Part shown: piece by piece, positions 56,320 through 64,000 of the stretch | Layout of the letters: every line of letters begins with the position of its first letter | How positions within the stretch are numbered: position 1 is the stretch's first letter | Source of the DNA: Fistulifera solaris | Lineage: Eukaryota > Bacillariophyta > Bacillariophyceae > Naviculales > Stauroneidaceae | Direction of reading: 5' to 3' | Length of the DNA: 64,000 nucleotides | Assembly: GCA_030295235.1 (NCBI GenBank) | Contig: AP026143.1 | Coordinates: forward strand, 124,001-188,000 | Program-made: the position numbers and the translations under genes | Notes under the pieces: model-generated | Database searches by the model: none | Seen by the model: only the letters and a program-made list of their open reading frames with translations | What the model was told of the DNA's origin: nothing

Positions 56320-57660
56320 TTATTCACGCAATTCCTGTACTTTTTCGTACAATCGTTCACAAAAGCCGAAAGCATCTTCTTCCAAAACATCTTGCAATTC
56401 CGGTAATAATTGGGTCACCGTCTTTTGTGCTTGGACTTGTTGACAAACAAAATCGACCAAACTCATTTCGGCTTCCCCCAACAATTGTTGAATTTGGGTG
56501 GCTACGAAATCCCGGAATGGTGTTTGGGCCGTGGAAGGAATCGAGAGGGGTTGAGATTGCCAGTCATCAGTTTTCCTGCGTTTGGTGGGTGATGGCTCCG
56601 ATCCTTCCGACGGTGGTGGCTGTTGGGCCTGCTGTGTCATCCAAGCGGGTAAATTGGAAACACCCCGGGGTGCCGCGATTTGCGGTGGTGGAAGTTGTCC
56701 AAGCGATGGTGGTGGTGGTGGTGGAGGAGGAAGGTTTCCCGGTAACAACGGTGGAGGAGGTAGTTGACTTCCCAGTGGTGGCGGAGGCACACCCGGGAGC
56801 GGAGGAGGAGGAGGAGGCAACTGACCGGCCATCGACGCACCCGGAAGCGGAGGAGGAGGCAACTGACTGGGCGGTGGTGGTGCACCCGGAAGTGGAGGCA
56901 ACTGACTGGGCGGTACACCTGGCACTCCACCCGCCAACATGCGCTGTCGTACAATAGGCTTCCAGTGCTCTATTTTGGATTTGACCAATTCTTGACGTCG
57001 TGTCGCTTTCCCACCCTGCTGACGTGCCAATTTGCGTCGAAATTCACGAACTGCCGCCAAGACGGCCGGTGTTGTCAAAGGATCTTCTTCTTCCTCATCG
57101 TCTTGTTCTTCGTCACTGTCGGGGCCTCGAATGACCGGCTCTTTGACGGTCACCGGTGCCACCACCGGAGTGGGTCGATTCGGATCCGGAAACGATGCGA
57201 CCAATCGATCTCCCAATACCTGTACAGTCGTCGGATCCATCATGGCCGGTGGAACGGGGATATCGGGATGTGTCGGCACCAAATGAACTTGAAATTTCTG
57301 TATAGTGTCTTTCTGTGTATCATCCACTTTGGCCAAAAATTCCGTTTGAAAATGTCGAAAGGCTGTCACCACTTTGAGAGCTCCATCCGCGTGTGACATG
57401 GTCAATAAAGCGGTGCGCATGCTTTCCTCCTCTTGTTTCGGTACCTTCTCCTCCTCGTCTTCATCTTGTTCGGGAGGTACAAACATGACGTGTCGTACGT
57501 TGCCACACGGCATCAACCATTCCCGAAGGACCTGTCGTTTGTGCAAGACGGCCGGAAGATGCGTCAACAAGACGACGTTCGTCGCTCCCGGTCGTCCACG
57601 GGGCGGCGGCGGTGCCGGTAATCCTACGACCGGCGGTGCGGGAAGAGGAGGATAGTTCAT
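56320..57660 (-). CDS. RRM-PWI splicing factor, RBM25/Snu71-like
   Basis: 446 aa from the ATG MNYPPLPAPP. The order is a short Pro-rich head, a degenerate RNA-recognition fold (NVVLLTHLPAVLHKRQVLRE to RHVMFVPP), an acidic segment (DSDEEQDDEEEEDP), a basic helix, a long polyproline tract (about 240-345) and a C-terminal PWI domain (about 375-446). The PWI fits the pattern FVATQIQQLLG, EMSLVDFVCQQV and LEEDAFGFCERLYEKV. This combination is found in U1 snRNP-associated RBM25 and yeast Snu71, pointing to 5' splice-site selection in the nucleus. The repetitive Pro tract creates long spurious frames on the other strand. Confidence 0.78.
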   Translation of the reverse strand: MNYPPLPAPPVVGLPAPPPPRGRPGATNVVLLTHLPAVLHKRQVLREWLMPCGNVRHVMFVPPEQDEDEEEKVPKQEEESMRTALLTMSHADGALKVVTAFRHFQTEFLAKVDDTQKDTIQKFQVHLVPTHPDIPVPPAMMDPTTVQVLGDRLVASFPDPNRPTPVVAPVTVKEPVIRGPDSDEEQDDEEEEDPLTTPAVLAAVREFRRKLARQQGGKATRRQELVKSKIEHWKPIVRQRMLAGGVPGVPPSQLPPLPGAPPPPSQLPPPPLPGASMAGQLPPPPPPLPGVPPPPLGSQLPPPPLLPGNLPPPPPPPPSLGQLPPPQIAAPRGVSNLPAWMTQQAQQPPPSEGSEPSPTKRRKTDDWQSQPLSIPSTAQTPFRDFVATQIQQLLGEAEMSLVDFVCQQVQAQKTVTQLLPELQDVLEEDAFGFCERLYEKVQELRE

Positions 57661-58147
57661 TTTTAAGTAGTATGAATAACGGATCAAATGCGAAAAAAAA
57701 GTTCAAACCAAAGGAAATGTGTGTGTGCCTATTGTCCTATTGTCAACAGCCGCCTCCTTGCATTTTCTGAGATGCGGCCGTTTGGCTTCACATAACGCGG
57801 TGAGAATACCAGACGGTACCGCGTCATTGACTTTTCCTACTTAAGCAAGTGCCGGCACGCGATTAGGCGCGCCCTAAGATATTCATTTAGGATTCTTCAG
57901 AGCACATACACGCCGATGAGATGATTCGTCACACATCACACCACTCACTTAATGTTTTGAATCTCTACCCGACTTTTCCCAATTCTTAAAGTGTGAGAAA
58001 TACGGAATACTCCGCCTTGTTTTCATCACGTTACAAGAGAAACAATTGATGGAATGTTAATGTTATTTCAAAGATCATGACAAAGACGTCTATCCTTCCT
58101 CCCCGTCGTCTTTGACGACTTTGTCCGATACCGAGCATGATTTGCCG
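57661..58147. promoter_or_regulatory. Divergent intergenic region, splicing factor / first PhoX-like gene
   Basis: About 490 bp between divergent genes. The frame of the PhoX-like gene stays open without an ATG back to about 58050, and an ATG at 58077 lies in another register, so the exact start of that gene is uncertain. No element is identifiable. Confidence 0.35.
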
Positions 58148-59583
58148 ATGGCACCACCAGAGATTCTTCCCACAACGGAAAAGAAACCCCGACTAACGTT
58201 TCTTTTTTGTTACAGTGATTCTTGGCGTATTGATTTTTTTGATTGCACTGGTCAGTACTTTTATGACAAGATCCAAAGTATCGCAGGAAGCTGTTTCAAC
58301 ACCCATACGGGAATCACCATCCCCAACAGCAGCTCCCATCATGTCCACTTTGGCTCCTGTTGTTCCCAAGACTCCACCCACAGCTTCTCCAACGGTCACT
58401 TCCTCCCTATCACCAACCGTCCGCTCGCCCACCACAGCACCCACTCGCATTGCCTTTGATCCAGGCAATTTAGTCAAAGATTCGTCACAAGGTCTTTTGT
58501 TGTCGGTGGGTTTGCAAGCACGTATTCTCGCACAAGCGGGACAACCCGTACAGTACAACGTAACGCACCAGTCTTCACTACCGTTTCACGCCATGCCCGA
58601 TTTTGGGGCCACATTTGTCGACACGCGTCCTGAAAATCCTGGAGGATGGATTTATGTCAGTAACAGTGAAGTCCGACGTCCGTGGTATCAAGGAGGCGTC
58701 GGTGCCATTACCTTTGATTCACAAGGCCACATTCGAGAATATCGCATGATATTGACGAATACAACAGCGAATTGTGGAGGAGGTGTCACACCTTGGGGCA
58801 GTTGGGTGTCGGGAGAAGAATATCGCGAAGGTTTGTTTTGGCAAGTGGATCCCACGGGAACGCGGCCTCCGGAAATCTTGACGGTGGGCAAGGAAAAGGG
58901 CATGTACGAGTCCTTTGCGGCTGATCCTCAACGGAATCAGTACTTTGTGACCGAAGATTTCGAGACAGGACCAATCCGACGATTCATTCCGTCGAGCACC
59001 CATCCGACGGATCCCTGGAAGACCTTGCACGGTGAAGGTGAAACGACGTATTTGTATTTGCAGCCCACCTCCGAACAAGAAGGAACGTACACTTGGATAT
59101 CGAACAAGAATCGAGCCCAGTCGAATGCGCAGGCGCTGTTTCCCAATTGCGAAGGCATCGATGTCCATGGCGACAAATTGTACTTTATTTCCAAGAAAAT
59201 TGAAACTGTCTTTGTCTTGGACTTGGCAGGAAACAGCTATACGAGTTATAGCACTCGACAAGGCTTATTTCAAGGACAGCCTGATCAGATGATTCAATTG
59301 CAGGGCAATGCCGACAACACTTTGTACTTTTTTTACCGAAGACGGCAGCGCCAGTGCGGGCGTGCACGCCCGCAACCGTGCGGGCCAAATTTTCACCATT
59401 CTAGAGGGACCGACCTATTCCAATGAAGTGACAGGACTCGCCTTTTCTCCCGACAAAACCCGCATGTATATTGCCTTTCAAGACGATGGAATATTGTTTG
59501 AAATTGTTCGCCAAGATGGATTGCCGTTTTCCGCCCGCTCATTGAATCTTCGGTATCATTCGAGTGCTTTTGATACTGTGTAA
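58148..59583 (+). CDS. PhoX-type (DUF839) alkaline phosphatase-like protein, membrane-anchored copy
   Basis: About 477 aa from the ATG at 58148 (MAPPEILPTT). A cytosolic head precedes one N-terminal helix (VILGVLIFLIALVSTFM), a Ser/Thr/Pro linker, then a DUF839 beta-propeller of about 375 aa. PhoX-type blocks include NCGGGVTPWGSWVSGEE and YESFAADPQRNQYFVTED. Bacterial PhoX enzymes are calcium/iron phosphatases; the activity of this branch is not established. The layout predicts a type II membrane protein with the enzyme outside or in the lumen. Two single-base insertions interrupt it, in the T6 run 58203..58208 and the T7 run 59328..59334. Bridging the second gives FFTEDGSASAGVHARN, matching the downstream paralogue's YTEDGDASSGIHARN. 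Confidence 0.8.
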
Positions 59584-60370
59584 ACTATCAGCTTCGTGAG
59601 TGTGATGCAAGTTATGTAATGTTTAATGAAAAATTGGCTTAGAGTTTGCTTTTTGCTCGTCAACACGTTTTGTGTTTTGTCGTCCGCGTTATTGAGGAGG
59701 AGAAAAATAATGTTGCAGGTTGCACACGTACTTGTACAGTACAAACCATACCAAGTGTTTGTTTATTTTTTTAACTGGTCTCCTCAGTTTTTATTTTATA
59801 CTCTACACTCTACACATTTTGAAAAACATCGATAATTATCGAAACTCCAAAACTCGAACCTCGAACACAAAATTTGCCATTCTTGCGGAAAAGTACCCGC
59901 TAACCGTTCGCGCGAAAAATTCGTCGATCCATAACAAAATACGTACTAGGTACTACGTAGTATGCATTACAAAGTATGCAGGTGCTTGATGGATGACGGA
60001 TATAGGCCCTAGCTAGGATAGAAAGTAGTACGATTAACGATTAAGAACGCCGCCGCGCCGCGCCGCCACGTGTCGAGGTCATAGGTAAATACTGCATGTG
60101 GGTTCATTTTTTTGATGTGGAACGAGATCGGATGTACACGCCAAAAACGCGGAAAGATGGCGAACAACAGACGAACGATTGAAAAATTCGACCGTTCACC
60201 GCGATGACACAAGGCGCGATAAACGAGAATTTGTTGTTGCGGGCGGGTCACTTGCCCAACCATGGCATGGAGATTCGCATTACCTTCAAAGCACATCGGA
60301 TCATTCAAAATTATTTCGAATTGTAATCAAAGACTACTCTTTTGTTCGTCTCGAATAACTGTTCTAGAAA
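59584..60370. other. Spacer between the two PhoX-like paralogues
   Basis: 787 bp with no supportable gene. AT-rich at its left end, then a GC-rich CCGCCGCGCCGC patch (60049..60068) and a region of alternating TACGTA/TAGGTAC motifs (59940..59980). It must hold the promoter of the second copy. Confidence 0.4.
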
Positions 60371-61612
60371 ATGACGAATGCCCGGCACGAAGAGCCGACG
60401 AAATTGAGGTCATTTTCACGCAAGAATTTCCTCACCGGCTTGGCGGCTCTTTGTGGACCTCCCAAAGTCACGTTTGATCCAGGCAATTTAATACCGGATC
60501 CACACGGTTTATTGCTTTCGGTCGGATTGAAAGCTCGGGTCATTGCACAAGCGGGAAGTCCTGTACCCTATGCAGCTGGAACCCAATCGTCCCTACCCTT
60601 TCACGCTTTTCCGGATTTTGGGGCCACGTTTCGGGATACACGTCCCGAAAATCCCGGAGGATGGATTTATGTTAGTAACAGTGAAGTCCGACAACCATGG
60701 TATCAGGGTGGTGTCGGTGCCATTACGTTCAATTCGCGCGGCGAAACAATCGATTATCGGATGATTTTAACCAACACTACGGCCAATTGCGGAGGCGGCG
60801 CGACCCCGTGGGGAACCTACGTGACCGGAGAAGAATATCGCGAAGGTGTCTTTTGGCAAGTGGATCCCACCGGACAGCGTGTAGCGGAAAAACTCACCGT
60901 CGGTATCGAAAAAGGAGTCTACGAGTCTTTTGCCGCCGATCCGATCCGCAATCAGTACTTTATCACGGAAGACACGTTGGCCGGTCCCGTCCGACGATTT
61001 GTTCCTGCCACCACGGACCCGAACGATTCTTGGAAATCCTTGCACGGACCCGGTACGACCACCTATTTGACCATGAATGCGACATCGGCGCAAGAAGGGA
61101 CGTACGCCTGGATCTCGAGTAAAAGTGCCGCACGACCCTACGCGCAAGCCTTTTATCCCTTCAGTGAAGGCATTGATGTTCACGGCGACCAGCTTTACTT
61201 TGTTTCAAAAACACTCATGACAGTCTATGTGTTGGATCTCACGGGTAATACGTACACGAGTTTTTCGACGCGACAAGGCTTATTTCAAGGTCAACCCGAT
61301 CAATTGATACAATTCAAAGACCGTCGCGATGCACAAGACATCATGTTCTTTTATACCGAAGATGGAGACGCCTCGTCCGGAATTCATGCGCGCAACACGG
61401 ACGGTGAGGTGTTGACGATTCTCGAAGGACCGACCTATTCGCCCGAAACGACGGGTTTGGCCTTTTCACCCGACTTCAAACGCATGTACGTGGCCTTTCA
61501 AGTTGATGGAGTTTTGTTTGAAGTGATGCGTGACGATGGATTGCCATTCACGGCGCGGACCTTGAATGTGCGGTATCATAGCAGTACGAATGCTGTGAAT
61601 GATGTGCGATAG
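60371..61612 (+). CDS. PhoX-type (DUF839) protein, second tandem copy
   Basis: 413 aa, intact. It is closely similar to the upstream gene over the whole propeller: FDPGNL near the start, DTRPENPGGWIYVSNSEVR, STRQGLFQGQPDQ and LEGPTYS are shared. It lacks the anchor helix and linker. Its short N-terminus instead reads RSFSRKNFLTGLAALCG, which resembles a twin-arginine signal (S-R-R-x-F-L) with Lys in place of the second Arg. PhoX enzymes in bacteria are Tat-exported, so this may be a relic of that origin. In a eukaryote it could act as a weak signal anchor. The ATG at 60371 is the only plausible start. Confidence 0.83.
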   Translation: MTNARHEEPTKLRSFSRKNFLTGLAALCGPPKVTFDPGNLIPDPHGLLLSVGLKARVIAQAGSPVPYAAGTQSSLPFHAFPDFGATFRDTRPENPGGWIYVSNSEVRQPWYQGGVGAITFNSRGETIDYRMILTNTTANCGGGATPWGTYVTGEEYREGVFWQVDPTGQRVAEKLTVGIEKGVYESFAADPIRNQYFITEDTLAGPVRRFVPATTDPNDSWKSLHGPGTTTYLTMNATSAQEGTYAWISSKSAARPYAQAFYPFSEGIDVHGDQLYFVSKTLMTVYVLDLTGNTYTSFSTRQGLFQGQPDQLIQFKDRRDAQDIMFFYTEDGDASSGIHARNTDGEVLTILEGPTYSPETTGLAFSPDFKRMYVAFQVDGVLFEVMRDDGLPFTARTLNVRYHSSTNAVNDVR

Positions 61613-62082
61613 TAGTTGGAAGGGAATGAACAAAGCGCGGGAACGATGTTTTGGATCGTAGTAAAAAATAGACGCAATATATTATATAAGAGATGAATGA
61701 TAAAGTTTTGCAAACTGCAAACAGCCGTTGTAATTGAATCATTGATTATAGATCCTCAAAACGTGAGAGCTTTGCTGTGATTAATAAGGAGTGATTAAAG
61801 GTTAGTGACGGGGACGAATCTGCAATCAACACTGATTATTAGTTACTCCGGTACTACATACGTAGCGACACTCGTGATTCGAGATCCTTCCACAAGAAAA
61901 GCTTGGGCCTGGCCCAACCAGAACCACAAAGCAAACTAGCAAACCTGTTTCCTGTTTGTTGTTTGATCCGTCTCGAAGATGAGTTTGGCCACAAAAAAAG
62001 ACGCCGTCGTTCACCATTATTCGCATTACATCGGTTAAAATCTCTTCTTTCCTTTCCATAAACACTTCAAAACACAGCTTCA
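61613..62082. promoter_or_regulatory. Intergenic, upstream of the PVRG-repeat gene
   Basis: 470 bp with no supportable gene; it should contain the 3' end of the PhoX-like gene and the promoter of the following gene. No motif recognised. Confidence 0.35.
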
Positions 62083-63000
62083 ATGACGGACCTGATTGTA
62101 GAACGGAAGATGAGTTACAGCGAAGCCGGCGGTGCGATTGCCCGTGATGGCGAACAACCATCGATCCACCGTTCATCACTATCGCAACCGGTCCGTGGAG
62201 TTCCTAAAACGATTAGTTTCGACTCATCGACTGAGAGTATTGGCTCAAGCCACACATCAGATTCCCATTTAAGACTCCTTGACAGTCCGACAAACGGGTA
62301 CAGCCAACGACACGAACCCGTCCGAGGTCTCTCCCGATCCAAGAGCTACGAGCCAGACGATCCCTTCACTCGAAATTTGGAACGAAGCCGCAATAAGCCG
62401 GATCTCGTCCGAGGCGTGGCACGATCGAAAAGTTACGAGGCCAGTCCGTATAACGAACGTAGATGTTCTCGTCGTCCGACTGCCCAACCCGTCCGTCAGG
62501 TATCGCGATCGAAAAGTTACGATGAGCACCATGAACGATGTTCCACGAGAGACCGTCATCACCGACCAGAACCGGTTCGTGGCATGCCTCGATCCATCAG
62601 CTATGAATCATTCAATCCGATGGAAGATCCCCGCACTCGACATTCTGCGCACGAAAGGAACTCGTTCGTGAATAGTCGACACAGTAATCGGCCATCGGAA
62701 TTGAGTAACAGCCTGCACAGTTTTCAAAGTGCTGGAACAGCATCGTCGTACGAAGAATTTGCGACGGAGTATGGCGAACCGCAGCCAAAGAGGGGCTCCA
62801 AGAGAACGTCGGTGAAGAATAAAGAGAAAGAAACCAGAGATCCCAAAGTTGAAACTGTCAACGACGGTCAAATGGACGCCTACAAAGCAATGGTCAGTGC
62901 CAGTGAACGGACTCGGAAAAAGAAACTCAATGCCACCAGTTACGTGAAAATCACTCTTGCGAATGGAATGGCGGGCTACGTGAAATCAGTGCAGCAATAA
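62083..63000 (+). CDS. Disordered protein with five PVRGxxRSxSYE repeats
   Basis: 305 aa, intact; not recognised. A short motif recurs five times at spacings of roughly 26-46 residues: PVRGVPKTISFDS, PVRGLSRSKSYEP, LVRGVARSKSYEA, PVRQVSRSKSYDE, PVRGMPRSISYES. The RSKSY core is a strong basophilic-kinase and 14-3-3-like site. The rest is polar and disordered, ending with a Lys-rich stretch and a conserved-looking tail (SYVKITLANGMAGYVKSVQQ). No signal or membrane segment. The repeats suggest a multivalent phospho-regulated scaffold; this is inference. Confidence 0.72.
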   Translation: MTDLIVERKMSYSEAGGAIARDGEQPSIHRSSLSQPVRGVPKTISFDSSTESIGSSHTSDSHLRLLDSPTNGYSQRHEPVRGLSRSKSYEPDDPFTRNLERSRNKPDLVRGVARSKSYEASPYNERRCSRRPTAQPVRQVSRSKSYDEHHERCSTRDRHHRPEPVRGMPRSISYESFNPMEDPRTRHSAHERNSFVNSRHSNRPSELSNSLHSFQSAGTASSYEEFATEYGEPQPKRGSKRTSVKNKEKETRDPKVETVNDGQMDAYKAMVSASERTRKKKLNATSYVKITLANGMAGYVKSVQQ

Positions 63001-63101
63001 ATGCATACACTTTACGAGGACGATACTAAATGCATACAGCAAAAGAAATCGTAACGTTAAAACTTATGCTATACATCAAAATGATAGAAATTAAGCGGGT
63101 T

Positions 63102-63898
63102 CTATTCAATCGAGCTCCTCCTTCGACTTCTTCGAGGAGACTTGGAGGGTGAAACGTCTTTTCTTGGCATTTCTTTTAAGCCAAATCGTAGCGATTTAGA
63201 TCGCATGGGACGCCTTCTTCGTCGCGAGGGGGAGTCACAGCGCATTATAGCAAATGAAGGACTGTCGTCTCGTGTAATATTCAGCTCCAAATGCGGACGG
63301 ACGCTGGCGGCGGAGGACACCCACATTGTATTCGGATCGGCTGGATTGATCATGTAATGACCATACGGATGGAAGGTACGGCGAGCGCCATGCTCGTGTA
63401 CGGATTCATCGTCCGAGACTGATTCTTCTCCATCGACGGTTTGATCCAGGTTGAGTGGTTTGTTCGGTGTTGGATGCAGTTCTAGGGATAACGAGGCATC
63501 CTGCAACGCCAGATTGGATACGGACTCTTCGTTCACATAACTGGAGTATTGTTTGTATCGCTTTATTTTGAGAGGTGATATAGAGCGCTTTTCGCTGAAC
63601 AATTTCATAGCCTTCGTCGGCAGCGAGTGCATACTCGACGCCAAACCCTTTTCCGTGGCGACGTGGGAGACGCATCGGATCCGGACGAGCTTTCGGTTTG
63701 TGCCGTATGATCCTCCAAATTTTTGGAATGGAAACTTGTCTTGAGCATACTGCTGATCAGATTCTTGCGTCCGCGCATGACCGGGCTCGAAAGAGGGCTG
63801 GGAAGATTCTTCGGAGCAGCATGGCGAAACTCGTGGGACAGTTTTTCTCGAAGCTGGGGCTGGGCACTCGTTCGGCTGATTTCGATATTGCTGTTCAT
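63102..63898 (-). CDS. Ser/Arg-rich disordered protein with C-terminal RSKS motifs
   Basis: About 265 aa from the ATG at 63898 (MNSNIEISRTSAQ). Not recognised. It is basic, with SPLK and SPRK-type sites, an acidic patch (VDGEESVSDDESVHEH), a YGHYMINPADPNTMW block that looks ordered, and a tail rich in Ser/Arg (SPSRRRRRPMRSKSLRFG, SKSPRRSRRR). One base appears missing in the T4 run 63649..63652 (A4 on the coding strand). With it, SPTSPRKKGLASSMHSL reads through and the length is a multiple of three. It converges on the PVRG-repeat gene, 101 bp away, and shares the RSKS motif type. An upstream exon beyond the window is possible. Confidence 0.65.
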
Positions 63899-64000
63899 CG
63901 TGCGTGCCTGGTGGTTTGAGCAACGCTTGAATGGGATCACAAGCTTCAATTGCTTGTGGAAATGATAATGAATGAGAAAGGGGTGATATGGGCGAATGAG

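Noticed and set aside
56427-57396. Plus-strand frames rich in Gly/Val/Arg opposite the splicing factor
   Set aside because: They mirror the polyproline tract of the minus-strand gene; low complexity only.
1-64000. tRNA or rRNA genes in the spacers
   Set aside because: I scanned the spacers by eye for B-box-like and cloverleaf patterns and saw none I would support; a dedicated covariance search was not possible.

Overview
This is nuclear DNA of a photosynthetic eukaryote, most likely a pennate diatom such as Phaeodactylum tricornutum or a close relative; the species is inference. The clues are: intron-poor genes packed on both strands, short GT-AG introns (mostly 53-92 nt, many near 60), two proteins with diatom-style bipartite plastid presequences (signal peptide followed by an aromatic or Leu residue after an A/S-x-A/S site), and families typical of stramenopiles. 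I saw no bacterial operons, CRISPR arrays, rRNA or convincing tRNA genes.

Layout. 1-17.7 kb: a mitochondrial carrier, a small Ser-rich protein, a giant BEACH-WD40 protein (about 2,744 aa), a coiled-coil membrane protein, and a large membrane protein joining DUF1769, PH and DUF547 modules. 18.4-29.5 kb: a TMEM16/anoctamin gene and, only 24 bp away and convergent, a USP32-like deubiquitinase. 30.3-34.8 kb: a RING-Tudor-BRCT (BRCA1-like) protein and a secreted von Willebrand factor D protein. 34.9-37.7 kb is the one gene-poor stretch. It holds simple repeats, a perfect 34-nt palindrome, and two abutting TA-flanked inverted-repeat elements. 37.8-51 kb: an HtrA/Deg protease, plastid release factor 3, a Cys/His-rich unknown, a coiled-coil protein, an NXPE-like type II membrane protein, formate-tetrahydrofolate ligase (five exons) and an SLC44 transporter. 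51.8-64 kb: a duplicated 4-TM membrane protein, an ankyrin protein, alkaline ceramidase, a plastid DUF3611-like protein, an RBM25/Snu71-like splicing factor, a tandem pair of PhoX-type (DUF839) proteins, and two convergent Ser/Arg-rich proteins.

There is no obvious shared pathway. Several genes fit membrane and trafficking biology (BEACH, anoctamin, DUF1769-PH-DUF547, SLC44, ceramidase). Others are plastid-directed (RF3, DUF3611).

A major caveat: about 20 apparent single-base frameshifts interrupt ten otherwise well-conserved genes, 17 of them at runs of three or more identical bases. In each gene the number and sign of the indels restores an exact multiple of three over the whole coding length. 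This looks like residual long-read assembly error rather than gene decay. Spans given below for those genes are the whole gene as inferred across the breaks.
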